DNA from: Cavia porcellus
Lineage: Eukaryota; Chordata; Mammalia; Rodentia; Caviidae
Assembly: GCF_034190915.1 (NCBI RefSeq)
Contig: NW_026947488.1
Location: 7,388,501 to 7,452,500, forward strand
Length of the DNA stretch: 64,000 bases
Direction of reading: 5' to 3'
The stretch's first letter is position 1, and each line of letters begins with the position of its first letter. Of the stretch, positions 1-10,627 are shown piece after piece. Below the pieces are notes generated by a model. The model had not been told where the DNA came from and ran no database searches. It saw only the letters and a program-made list of their open reading frames with translations. The position numbers and the translations under genes were made by a program.

Positions 1-334
1 TGAATGGACGGGAAAAGCAGGGAGCCAGCACCGGGAAGACAGCATGGCAGGCAAGAGCCAGTACATGTTGGTCATTGAAAGGATCTTGTCCTAGATCGGA
101 CACTACAGCAGTGAGAGGTGGGACCAAGGGACGTTTACCTTGAGGTCATTTTCTCCGCCCCTAAGCAACTTACCTGTGGCACAAAATGAATTCCAATGGG
201 CTGCTTGGTCATCAGGGATGCCCCTGTAGACTCTACCCCAGACCACATGTCTGGCAGAGAAAGCCAAGCCCCAGCCGTCATGGAGTTTCTCCCCAAATCC
301 TTAAAATAAAGGCCACTTCACTTTATATTCTGTC
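1..334. other. Unassigned DNA at left edge
   Basis: I see no coding exon, RNA gene or recognisable repeat here. The short open frames have no family resemblance. The right part may be the 5' end of the L1 derivative that follows. Confidence 0.4.
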
Positions 335-1110
335 TTCTAACCGTGCCGAAAATCCCATCAGCCATAACCATTAATGTAGATGAACTCAATTCATCAATAA
401 AAAGAAACACAGGCAGAGTGAATCAGGAGATACGATCCATCAATATGCTTCATACAAGAAGCACATTTAACTTGAAAGGAAATTCGTAGATTGAAAGTTA
501 AAGGGGAGAAAACAATGCTGCATGTGACAGGAAACCAGAAAGAAGTGGGGGTGGCCTGCCCATCAGGGGCAGAGTGGACAAGAAAGATGTGGCATTTCTA
601 TACAATGGACAGCTACCCAGCTATAAGGAAGGATGGCCTCAGGGCTCTTGTAGGTAAATGGATGCAACGTGAGATCATGCTCATGGGTGAAATGGCTCAG
701 AGTCACATGGGTGAACCTCGTGTTGTCTCCCTAGTACAAAAACCTAAAGGAGTGAGTGGGATCCAAAATACACAATAGATATTGTGAAAGTGAAGGGGAG
801 GAAACACATAAAAAGAGAAGGCAGTGGCCATTGTTAATTTCTTATTATCCTGTTTTGAAGCCTTGTATCATTTTTATTGTTCTGTTTTGTTTGGTTTTAT
901 TCCATTTTGTTTTGTTTGATTTTATTATATCTGATGTCATGGGCAGGTGTTTCAAAGACAGCAAGATACATTATGGTAGCCATTGGTGATTTCCTAGTGT
1001 CTTGTTTTGAAGCCCTGTATCACATTCACTGCTTTGTTTTGAGTGACTGTATTCTGTTTAATGTTGTTTGGTTTTGTTCTCTTAAAAAATTTTGGTATGA
1101 AGAATGCTAA
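335..1110 (+). mobile_element. HAL1-like L1 derivative, copy A (ORF2 internally deleted, with 3' UTR)
   Basis: Around 375-560 the plus strand encodes a decayed stretch like the start of the L1 ORF2 endonuclease domain. At about 565 this jumps directly to the ORF2 carboxy-terminal end (residues reading WTRKMWHFYTMD at about 570-610, then a decayed GKWMQ segment). The bulk of ORF2, including the reverse transcriptase, is absent. A 3' UTR of roughly 145-bp sub-repeats follows (about 820 and 975 onward, each with a TTTTGAAGCC core), ending in a GTTTGGTTTTGTTCTC block and an A-rich end. The minus-strand copy at 4737-8155 has the same arrangement, so this looks like a family structure. The copy is 5' truncated and codes for nothing. 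Confidence 0.6.
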
Positions 1111-1189
1111 TTAATATTTACATTGGGGCAGTAATTATTCAAATTCAAGCAAATAACTATATTTGGCTTACTTATAAACTTCTTACTAA

Positions 1190-2040
1190 TTAGTTAAAAA
1201 TGATAACAGTGATTAGATCTGTTTGCACAAGCAGTGGTACAAGCCACCCAGGGGGCCAGTCGTGCAGGCACCACTGGTGTCCGAGGCTGGCAGGAGCACG
1301 CTGGGCACCACCACAGCCCTGTCATGTAGATCTGACCCCTGACATTGGTGTCTTCTGCTGTCCATGCTTTCACTGGAATCTTCTTCTGGATTTCTGTTTG
1401 GAACATTTTTTGGACTCCAATTCTTTTCTATGCTGAGTGTTCAAGGTTTGCATCTCTTTCTGCAGCTCCCCTATTTTTCTCAGTTAGTGCCTTCTCTAGA
1501 GTCCCAGAACATTTGTTTCACTAACATCAGTCTCTCTTTAGTTATGACTTCCTTTTAATTTGCCAAATGTCTTCTTGATCTGTTTTGTTAGCTCCACTTT
1601 TATCCTTTGCAGTGTTCTGGCTGTGTGGGTTTTGACTTCCTCCTCCTCTGTGCCTCCTGGATCAGCTTTCAGGTGTGGGGAACATTGGGAGGCCTTGGTC
1701 ACCTCATCTCATGTCTCTGTTTTTGTTTGTTTTTGTGTGTTGTGCAGAGGCTCGCAGATTACTTGCAGTGGGCGGCTTTGTTGCGAGTATGGAAGCTTCT
1801 CTAATTAACATCTGCCTTTCAGAGATGTCCTCTGGGTGTAGCTGACTGTTGGCCTTTGCCTCTGACCCAGGATCCAGCCACCTCCTTTGGTCTGGGTGGA
1901 CGGTTTCAGCTTATTTGGCCCAGTGGCCGTTTCTTTGGGGCTGGGCTGCAGTATTTATGACCTCTGGACAATCCCGATACTGGCATGCAGAGAAAAACAG
2001 CTGATTGCCTAACTATGTCGTTCTATCGTGAAGGGTGTTG
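1190..2040 (-). mobile_element. Probable L1 5' UTR / ORF1 amino-terminal fragment
   Basis: On the minus strand, 1370-1660 reads as a lysine- and glutamate-rich, stop-broken stretch resembling the L1 ORF1 coiled coil, with GC-richer 5'-UTR-like sequence at 1660-2040. It is not collinear with the reverse-transcriptase fragment to its right, so it is a separate insertion or a rearranged piece. Assignment rests on composition and partial resemblance only. Confidence 0.35.
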
Positions 2041-3108
2041 CTACGCTAATTTCTCTCTCAGTGAGTTTGCTATTCATCTACAGGAAGGCTAGTAAGTTTT
2101 GAGTGTTCAGTTTGTATCCTGCTATGCTGCTGAATTTGGTTATTAATTCTAGGAGTCCTTTGGTAGCGTTTTTGGGGTCTTCTCTGTACAATAGCATGTC
2201 ATGAACAAATACTGATAATTTAACTTTTTCCTTTCCTATCCATAGTCTTTTCTTTTCTTCTTCTAATTGCTCTAATGTTTCCAGAAGTATATTGAACAGG
2301 AGTGGTGATGGTGGGGATCCTTGTCTAGTTCTTGATTTTAGAGTGAAAACTTTTTCAGTTTTTGTCTGGTTAGTATGATACTGTTTGTTTTCTGATCAGT
2401 AACTTTTATCAGATTGAGATAAAGACCTTTGATTCCAGTTTTCCATAGTGTTGTTTTTAGCATGAATGGGTGTGGGATTTATTTCAAATGCTTTTGTCTG
2501 CATCTATTGAGATGATCATATGGTTTTTGTCCTTGGTTCTATTAATGTGATGTATTGCATTTATTGATTTGTATGGATAAACTATCCCTGAACATTCTGT
2601 TTGCCAGCATCTTTTTGAGGATTTTTGCATCAGTGTTCATTAAGGAGATTGGCCTGTAGCTCTTTTTTTGATGGATCCTTCTCTGATTTTGGTCTCAGGG
2701 CAATGCTTGCTTCCAGGAATGAGCTTTGGAGTACTGCTTCCTTTTCAATTTCATTAAAAGGCTTGAGGATTAATTGAATTATATCTTTTTAAAAGTTCTT
2801 GTAGAATTCAGCAGTGACTATGCCAGGACCTCAGATTCTCTTTGCTGGTGTTTTTTCCTTAATACTTCTTTGATTTCATTGACAGACATTGAGTTATTTA
2901 AAATTGTTATATCTTCTTGATTCAACTTTGGTAATTCATAGGTATCTGGGAATATGTCCATTTCTTCTGTGTTTTCCATCTTATTAGAGTACAGGTTCTA
3001 AGTAGGCATGGATGACCTCCTGGATTTCCGCAGGGTTGGGTGTGCTTTTGTCATTTTTGTTCCTAATTGCATGGATTTGGGTGTTTCCTTTCATGTAGTG
3101 AAAATGGC
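2041..3108 (-). mobile_element. L1 ORF2 reverse-transcriptase-domain fragment
   Basis: The plus strand is the antisense of the classic L1 reverse-transcriptase region. The segment encoding the polymerase core lies around 2100-2330 and the upstream fingers/palm region around 2450-2850, in the same order as in primate L1. Many stops and indels make it a dead fragment. It abuts, at about 3109, a segment of the next part of ORF2 in the opposite orientation. Confidence 0.75.
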
Positions 3109-3565
3109 CATATCTCCAAAACTGTTACACAGATTTAAAGCAATCGTAATCAAAATACCAATAGCATACCTCACAGAACTACAAGAAGCAATCCTAAAAT
3201 GCATATGGGATCAGAAGAGATTTAGAATAGCAAAAGAAATTCTGGGCAAAAGGGCAAGATAGGGGCATTGCAGTCCTGATTTGAAGTTACCTTAAAAACC
3301 TACCATGATAAATAGAGAATGGTATTAGCAAAAAGAGGACCTCAGTATCAGTGGAACAGAGTAGAAGATGAAAAACCACTCCAAGCACCCTCTGTACTTT
3401 ATCTTTGAAAAGGGGACTAAACACTTTCACTGCAAGAATGATGGCCTCTTCAATAAACGATGTTAGGAAAACTGGCTTCCACATGCTGAAATTAAAGTCA
3501 GACCCGTATCTCCCACCATGCACTAAACTACAAACCATAGTGCTATAAACATGAGTATTTGGAAA
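3109..3565 (+). mobile_element. L1 ORF2 fragment downstream of the RT domain, inverted relative to its neighbours
   Basis: The plus strand at 3104-3262 translates to a stretch beginning KMAISPKLLHRFKAI and continuing TELQEAILKCIWDQ, matching the L1 ORF2 region just after the reverse transcriptase. It continues to about 3545 with the next ORF2 segment, broken by stops. The same ORF2 segment occurs on the minus strand at about 4270-4570, so two L1 copies or a rearrangement are involved. Joined to 2041-3108, it has the geometry of a 5'-inverted (twin-primed) L1. Confidence 0.7.
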
Positions 3566-3569
3566 AAAG

Positions 3570-4735
3570 CAAAACCAAACCAAACCATGGTTGTGCAATG
3601 GTGTTTTAATTCTTGCAGGAAGATACCAAGAAGGGGAATAGCTGGGTCCAATGGAATTCTTAGTTTTAGTTTTTTGAGGAATGTTCACACTGATTTTCAC
3701 AGTGCTGGGCCAGTCCACACTCCCACCAACAGTGGAGAAGGGCTCTTTTCCCCCACAGCCCCACCGGTATTTGTTATTGGTTGATTTCTTGATAAAACCC
3801 ATTTTTTCTGGAGTGAGATGGAATCTCAGCACGGTTTTAATTTGCATTGCTCGAGTGACCAGTGATGTTGAACATTTTTCATACATTTATTTGCTATTTC
3901 TACTTCATCATCTGAGATGTGTCTATTCATTTCAGATGCCCATTTTTGGATTGAATCCTTAAATTTGGAGGTGGGGTCTGATATTTTGAGTTCTTACTTA
4001 GTGTGGATATTAGTCCTTTGTTTGAGGAATAGCTGGCAATGATTTTTCCCACCCTGTGGGTTTTCTCCTCACTCTCTTGCTGTGCAAAAGCTTTTTAATC
4101 AGATAAGATCCCAGTTGTTCTTTGCAGTATTTCCCGTGCAGCTGGGGTTTTGTTCATAACGTCTTTGCCTACACCAATGTCTTCAGGAGTTCTATCTACT
4201 TTACCTTCTGGCAAATTTAGCCTTTCTGTTTTAATAATTAGATCTTTGATCCATTTTTATTTTAGTGTAGTACATGGTGAAAGATATGGGTTTAGTTTTA
4301 ATCTTTAGCACGTGGAAAGCCAATTTACCTAGCACCGTTTATTAAAGAAGTTATCTTTCTTCTAGTGAAGATATTTGGCCCCTTTGTCAGTGATAAGGTG
4401 ACTGAGTGTTTCCAGAGTTGTTTCTGCATCTTGTAACATGTTCCACTGATACTCAGGTCTGGTTTTTATTTTTGCCAGTACCATACTGTTTTTATCCCAG
4501 TAGCGTTGTAGTATAATTTCAAATCAGGGATTGTAATGCCTCCCACCTTGCCTTTGTTGCCCAGGATTAGTTTTTGTATTCTAGATCTCTTTTGGTTTCT
4601 TTCTTTCTTTCTTTTTTTTTTTTTTTTTTTTGTCTTTTTCATTTTTATCGGTACCGGGGATCGAACTCATGCCTGCCTGCTTGCAAGGCAGGTGCTTATG
4701 CCATTGAGCTAAATACCCAGCCCCTCTTTTGGTTC
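3570..4735 (-). mobile_element. L1 ORF2 carboxy-terminal fragment (host of the HAL1-like insertion)
   Basis: Read on the minus strand this is L1 ORF2 from the post-RT region toward the carboxy terminus, with recognisable blocks at about 3580-3890 and 4000-4340. The minus-strand open frame at 3287-3886 begins inside it. Its upstream continuation is found at 8156-8270, beyond the HAL1-like element, so one L1 was split by that later insertion. The true 3' UTR is missing. Confidence 0.7.
4600..4724 (-). mobile_element. ID-type tRNA-derived SINE
   Basis: The tRNA-like body lies on the minus strand, with the A box near 4705 and B box near 4660, followed by a short tail and a 20-base poly(A), seen as poly(T) at 4612-4631. 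It is flanked by the near-identical 13-bp duplication CTCTTTTGGTTYC at 4587-4599 and 4724-4736. The body and unusual tail closely match the copy at 62694, so both belong to one subfamily. Confidence 0.85.
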
Positions 4736-5879
4736 CTTTTTATTTAAATTTTATTTAAAGAAAGACTAAACAAAACAGAAAATGGGTAGAAATAATACAC
4801 ACTTTCAAAGAAAGAATAAATAGTAAGAAATCACTAGTTGATATTTACATATTGTCCTCTTACAAATAGTTGTTCAAGATACAAAAGTGGAACATATAAA
4901 GTGGGGGTTCAAACAACGAGACTGCAACCAGTTTTGTTCAACAAAAAAAAAAAAAAAAAAAACACTCTGAAGGAAGAATAATAGTATTGCTGGGTTTCAC
5001 ATTATGACATTCCAGGATCAGCACTGGGTACTTTAGTGTCTCTTCCTTCAAAGTATTTGTTCATTTCATCATGTGTCATAAGATCAGTTCTCATAAACTG
5101 TTTATTGGTTCTATGCATGCATGAGTCTTAACATGTATTTCTATCTTTTCTATATTAGAGGGAGGAACAAAACAAAGCAAGACAAAACAAAACATATTCC
5201 TAAAAACACATGAAATGAAAAAGACACATAAGACCATAATATTAGGTGATCTACAGTAGTTACTATGCTTTCTCTTGTTATATTCAATAGAATTGGCTAC
5301 ATCATCAGACATACTATAATTGAACATAACATTACATAGCTATTTTAATAAAAACACAACTGTGGAGATATTGTAGGACTTGAAAGCAGTTAATAATCAA
5401 ACCGGAATGGGTATCTTTTATATCTTGTCATCCTCAGAGTAGTTGCCTCTACTCTTAGACTTGTTACTATCAAGCATACCAAATTTGAATAAAAACAGTC
5501 AAAGTAAAACAGCAGTCTAACAAACCAGCTTCAAATAAGATCAGTCATAGTAAGACAATGTAAGTAATACAGGGTTTCAGTTTAAGTTAATAGGAAATTA
5601 AGGATAGTTACTGTGGTATAACCTGCTATTTTTGGGTTAGCTGTCTGTGCCCTCAAATCTAATATGACTAGACAGACTGGAACAAAATAAAATCAAACTA
5701 AACAGAGCGATAAGACTACTGTGACTTTTAAATCCTGATACACTATTAACAATGTCCTCTACCTTCCTTTTTTAGGCAGTCCCTCCCCTTTCCCCTTCTC
5801 AGGATGCTTTGTGTATTTTGGGTCCCACTAGCTCCTTTAGTTTTGAGATTAGGGGGTCAACCTGTTATCTATCTGAGTA

Positions 5880-6180
5880 TTGCTGAACCTTTTTACCCCT
5901 GAGCTTGATCTTGAGCTGAACTCCTTTAATTACCAAAGCCACAAGGTTTTCCTTCCTTCCAGCTGTGTAGTTCTACATTGTACAAAAGTGTCATAACTTT
6001 CCAATCCATCTGTGGCTGCAGGACGAGTTGTCCCTATTTCTCTCTGGTTTCCTGTCACATATAGCATTGTTTTCTCATCTTTGATTTTCAGTTTATTAAC
6101 CCTCTTTCAGGCTGTATTTCCTATTCAGAGCATTTCGATGGATCCTCCCTTCTACTCTGCCTGTGATTCTTTTTTTAGTG
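5880..6180 (-). pseudogene. ORF2 remnant of HAL1-like copy B
   Basis: This lies directly after ORF1 on the minus strand. About 6170-6030 aligns by eye with copy A at 400-565 (ORF2 endonuclease start), including the shared block AAAACAATGCT then TGTGACAGGAAACCAGA. About 6030-5880 aligns with the ORF2 carboxy-terminal part of copy A. Both copies switch from one to the other at about the same place. It is full of stops and cannot encode an enzyme. Confidence 0.55.
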
Positions 6181-6267
6181 TTATCAGGGCTATCTATATT
6201 AAAGATTATAGCCTACCTTCTCTGCCTCATCTCTGCTATTCTATTTTTCTGCTATTATTTTTCCACT

Positions 6268-7375
6268 TTACTCCTTCATTCCACTGTCTGTCCCATTCAC
6301 TGAGGCCTCACTGCCACTGTTGCTGGAATCCTGGTATTTTTTTTCTCTCTTTCTCTCTGGTATGTCCTTCAGTATTTTTTGTAGGGTTGGGTTGGTGGCC
6401 ATGAACTCCCACAGTTCCTCCTTGTCTTGGAAATATCTTATTTCTCTATTAATTTTGAGAGAGAGCTTTTCAGGGTACATCAATCTGGGTTGCAGATTAT
6501 TTTCTTTCAGGGCTTGGACTATTTGCCCCCAGGCTCTTCTCAATTTGAGAGTTTGTGTTGATAAGTCTGTCGTTATTTTGATAAGTTTTCCTTTGTAGGT
6601 GATCTTCTTCTTTTCTCTGACTGCTTTTAATATTCTGTTCTTGTGGTGGATTTCTAGGATCTTGATTATTATATGTCTAGGTGTAGATCTGTTTTGGTTG
6701 TAGGTGGCTAAAGTTCTGTATTCCTCATTTATCTGGATATTGTTTCTTTTTCCTATGCTTGGGAAGTTTTCCTTAATTATTTCTGTGAATAGTCTTTGTA
6801 ATTCATTTGTAGTTACTCCTGATTCTTCACTCACATTTTTTATTCTTAAATTATAAATCCTCTTGTCATCTAGCTTTTGAATTGTTTCTTCTTGGTTCCT
6901 TGTTATTTTTAAGATATCTTTTCTTTCACAATCACACATTATAAATCTCTCTTCAAGTTTCAAAAGGCTAACTTTAGTTTCTGTCAAGACATTTTGCCAG
7001 CTTTCAATGGAGTTCTTAGTTTCCTGGTAATCTCTTTGGATCTGTTTCATGTATTCTAGATTTTGTTTATATTCTTCATCAAAGATTTCTCTTTCTGGGT
7101 TCCTCCGTTCTTCCATCTGTGATTTCTTGGGAGGGGCTTAGCATTTCTTTAATTAATCTTTTTATATCTTGCCTCACTTGGATTAGAATTTCATCTAATA
7201 GAATTTTAAGTTCATCTATGAGGTCACGAAGGTATTTCTTTATGTCCGCTGATGTTGTGGCCAATATTGCATGATCGCTGCACTGGTTCTGTTCTGTATT
7301 TACCTCTCCTGGACTTATTTTCCCAGGGTCAGCATCAGGAGGTTTTTTTTTTTTTTTAATTTCTATCTCTGTCAT
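6268..7375 (-). pseudogene. L1 ORF1p-type RNA-binding protein, one frameshift
   Basis: Two overlapping minus-strand frames make one broken ORF1. The first (7375-7079, 98 residues) starts with a lysine-rich stretch and a helical segment (IKKYLRDLIDELKILLDEI). The second (7116-6268, 282 residues) continues in another frame, so a one- or two-base indel lies near 7080-7116. In the second part, residues 10-82 are coiled-coil-like, about 85-165 form the RRM (RIYNLRIKNV at its first strand) and about 170-250 form the ORF1p carboxy-terminal domain (LKENNLQPRLMYPEKLSL, then REIRYFQDKEELWEFM). In L1 this protein trimerises and coats element RNA. The last 35 residues are a lysine- then serine-rich tail I do not associate with primate ORF1p. 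One lesion in about 1.1 kb points to modest age. Confidence 0.8.
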
Positions 7376-8155
7376 GTTTCTGGTTTCTTTCAGACAGGTG
7401 TGTGTGGAGGTCCCTGGCCCTCTCCGTATTGCTTACGGTTTTTCTGAAGTGTGCTGAGTTTGGGGTTTTGCTGCCTTCTCCAATTTTCTGTTATCTGAGG
7501 TGCACGCAGGGATGATGCAGGCTAGCCTCTAGCCTCTGAGCCAGTCAACCAGCAAGTGCCTTCAGCAACTTAGCCTGTGCTGTGTGGACGTCACAGGGTC
7601 AGGACAGTTTCATCCCTGGCTATTGGGTCCAACCAGAGGTGTGGCTTAGCCCAAGCAGATCCCACCAATCTTCTCTGGGCTAGGGGCAGCTGACTGATGT
7701 CACTGTGGTGCCATGCTCTGCCACACTCCAAGATGTCCTCCAGCCAGTGACACCCACTGGGGGACCCCAATCTCTAGCACTCACCGGGAATCAATGTAGT
7801 TCTCCACCTTGGCTCCACTCCACGCTGCACCGTGTCCTCCCGTCAAGGGCCTGGACTCACCAATTCCTGTTATTGGTGGCTGTGGCTTCAGCGTGACCTT
7901 GAGCCGCCTGACTCCACGGTGCTCCCAGCATAGCACAGACTGGTCTCAGTGAGCGTGTCGGGCTTCAGCCTTTTATTTGCATTTTTCCTTCCTCTTCCTA
8001 TTTTTCTTTTCACTTGAGTTTCCTCCTGGGTTCATGAGAGTCCCTCTCCGCTCATCCAGCCCTTTCCATGTTGTCAAATTCCAGCGTCTGAGCTGTTTTT
8101 CCAGAGAAACTCTCCACCCAGCGACCTAGCAAGCTGCCATTTTCTCTAATTGAGT

Positions 8156-8270
8156 CTTTTAGTTTCAAATGAGTTTTAGTGTTGTTTTCTGTAATTCTGT
8201 GAGATAGGCTGTTGAAATTTTAATCTGGATTGCATTAAATCTATATAACAATTTTAGAAGAATGGCCATT
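8156..8270 (-). mobile_element. L1 ORF2 fragment, upstream part of the split host L1
   Basis: The minus strand encodes MAILLKLLYRFNAIQIK then TAYLTELQKTTLKLI, typical of L1 ORF2 after the reverse transcriptase. It continues across the HAL1-like insertion into the fragment ending at 4735. L1 similarity stops near 8270, the probable 5' truncation point. Confidence 0.75.
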
Positions 8271-8585
8271 AGATAGAAATCCTGATTCTGATATACTTTG
8301 AAAAAATATTGTACATTGATCATAAACTTTGGTGCTAACGCTTTGGTCCACCTCACAGTGAATTTGGACAAATTGTTTTATCTTGCCATAACCACCACAA
8401 AATGTTGTACTACGTGGTAACCATGAATATTAACATCTTTAGCATTAACCTTGAGATTTATGTTCTTTTATCCACTCATGCACCTACCCATGAAATAGCC
8501 ATTGAATGATAGTAGTTAATATTTGTGCTTCATTTACTAAAATTAACTGTCCATTACATATGAATCTTTATTTCTAAACTGTCCC
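8271..8585. other. AT-rich DNA, no gene seen
   Basis: No coding potential or recognisable repeat is visible between the L1 remnant and the next SINE. Confidence 0.4.
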
Positions 8586-8757
8586 CCAATTTTTTTTAAG
8601 TCCTAGGGATTGAACCCAGGGTCTTCCTATTGAGCTCTATCTCTAGAGATTTTTAAGACAGGATCTCTTTAAGCCATAAGTTGCCAGGCTTGGCTTGAAC
8701 TTGTGATCCTCTTGCTTCAGCCTCCCAGAGCGCTGGGACTATAGGCATGTGCCCACT
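8586..8757 (-). mobile_element. Composite B1+ID SINE
   Basis: In antisense on the plus strand, an ID-like part with a B-box-like motif (GGGATTGAACCCAGG, about 8608) is followed by a B1-like 7SL-derived part (TCAGCCTCCCAGAGCGCTGGGA, about 8718). Fused B1-ID SINEs of this layout are typical of squirrel-related and other non-murid rodents. Confidence 0.75.
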
Positions 8758-9029
8758 AATATTGATTAAGAAACCACAACATAGTTTCTCTGTAAATGCC
8801 AGTCTGAACAGGTGTCTCTGATACTTTTCCCCACCTGGCTTCTGTGCTATTTTTCTTCTGGGCCATCTGTAGTTCATGTCTCTAACCCTGCAACCCCTGT
8901 GATTTGGTGATATTTGGAAGATGAGTATCAGGCTCAACTTATCCCTGAGTCATTAAGCAGAATCAAAAATTAAAACGGAGATGCGTCCTACTTGCTTTTC
9001 AAGCCTTAACTTCTTATCACAAGTCCACA

Positions 9030-9125
9030 AAGTGGACTCATATTATTCTCTTGTTCTCTGGGTGACGAAACAGGAACAGAAAGGCTAGGAGTTTGCCTCA
9101 GGTCACAGAGCTAGTAGGTACGGCA
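9030..9125 (+). mobile_element. MIR fragment
   Basis: The MIR core pattern is visible (an AACAGGAAC...GGTCACAGAGCTAGTA arrangement at about 9070-9118). It is old and truncated. Confidence 0.6.
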
Positions 9126-10627
9126 TGAGTTAAAACTGCATTTCTTTTTTTTTTTTTGCAAGCAAACAAAGCAACACTGTCACCATCAAAACCTTCCTGA
9201 AGTCTTCACTGAAGTTTTTCCCTGGCTCTTTCACAGCCCCACCCCTTTGATTCCTGGGGTACCCATATTCAGACCCCATATTCAGACTAGTCAGGAGTCT
9301 GAGCCTTGTGAGGGTGGGGACCCTGGGTTTCCTCATCCTTGGGTCCTCTGCTGCATGCAGCAGGCTGTGGGCTTAGTGGTGACATTTGCACTTCACACTG
9401 GAGGCTTTGGAGGAATTTTTCTCACTGGGCAGGCAGCCTGGCCCAGCCACTTACCTCTGAGATTGGATACAAACTCTGCTGGAAAAGTTTTCAGCCCCTG
9501 ATGTCAGCGCTCTGTCCACAAATCCCAATCACATTATCTTGAAAATCTAGTGCAGAGCTGTTTGATTAACTTTTCTTCCTGAACATGTGAGGCTTTTGTA
9601 TGAGGAGATACAATTAGAACCCTGCAGAAAGGGACATTGTGAACCTGTGTCCTGGGGGAGTAATCCAGCGAGAGGGAAAGGCGGCCTCTAAAGCACTTGG
9701 CAGGGTTGGAACCCCGGGGGATATAATCCCTGACCCGTGGATATTCCGAGTTCAGCAACCAAATCACTACTTTCAAAAGTTCCGGGAGTGTTCAATCCAG
9801 TTTGCATAATGCAGTGCAATTACCTCAAGGCCAAGGCTTGCTGAAATTAATTGATGACAGTAATCCGCATCACAGTTTATGAACAGCACTCTCATTGAGG
9901 GAATAAAAGGTACACCAGATGGATAATTTAATAAAATCCAGTCTCCATTCAACTGCAGAAATAGCTGTGTGATCCAGCAGGATTCTGGTTTACCTTCTGC
10001 ATTTTGACTTAATGACTATAGAAAATATTCGGGCTGTTGCTGGCCTCTCAATTATCACCGAGTCATAGGAGCTAGGCAAGAGGAGCTGTGCATGTGTCAG
10101 AGGAGAACCAAGCTAGACCGGCTGAAACATGTCAGCCAATTTTTGCAAGTTGGCCTTTGCAATGAAACGATTTTCTGTCTAGTTATTCAAGTGTTTGTTA
10201 ATTTTAAAAAGATGAGCAGGTAGAGAAGGGAAACTATTGATTTTCTGCCATCTGTGAGAAAGTGGTTTGGGAATCTGGGCTCATACTTTATCTCAGAAAG
10301 AGTTCATGCATTTGGGGAATGGGAGAGACGTCTTGACTGAGGAGTGATTGGAGGGGGCTTTAAAAGCAGCCAGTGTGTGGGACCCCATCGGACAGCTGCT
10401 CAGAGCTGGCAGGTGGAAGGGGAAGCTATCGAGCTCACGATTCACAGCACGCTATCGAGAGCTGACACTACCACAGAGCAGGATTCGAATCCATAGAGTC
10501 TGGAAGAGTCTGCAGCAGGGTGAGCTGGCGGCTCACCTCTGCTGGTTTCTGAGCCATAGTTTTGCCCTTGTTGCCCTGAAAGTTGCCTTAAAAAGATGCT
10601 TCAGAATTAAACAAGAAGGGACCACAG
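9126..10627. other. Single-copy DNA, no gene
   Basis: About 1.5 kb without a recognisable repeat. Open frames here are short and lack family similarity. The AT-rich middle (9780-10240) is annotated separately as a possible regulatory element. Confidence 0.5.
9780..10240. promoter_or_regulatory. Candidate non-coding regulatory element
   Basis: Repeat-free AT-rich DNA dense in homeodomain-type sites: TTTGCATAAT (POU octamer-like, about 9802), AATTAATTGATGACAG (homeobox plus TALE-like, about 9846), TAATCC (OTX/PITX-like, about 9863) and CAGATGG (E-box-like, about 9917). Such clustering is seen in developmental enhancers, but motif density alone is weak evidence. No expression or conservation data support it here. 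Confidence 0.2.

Larger units (their letters stand above)
4737..8155 (-). mobile_element. HAL1-like L1 derivative, copy B (near full length)
   Basis: On the minus strand, in order: a 5' UTR of about 780 bp starting near 8155, one ORF1 (7375-6268) with a single frameshift, an ORF2 remnant of about 300 bp joining the ORF2 start to its carboxy-terminal end (about 6180-5880), and a 3' UTR of over 1 kb with diverged sub-repeats, ending in an A/T-rich terminus at 4737. An AAAATGGC motif lies on the minus strand at about 8136-8143, where L1s carry a YY1-type site. The element sits inside an L1 ORF2 fragment and is flanked by the 11-bp sequence CTTTTRGTTYC at 4726-4736 and 8156-8166 (9 of 11 identical). 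Loss of nearly all ORF2 with ORF1 retained is the defining layout of HAL1 elements. Confidence 0.7.
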
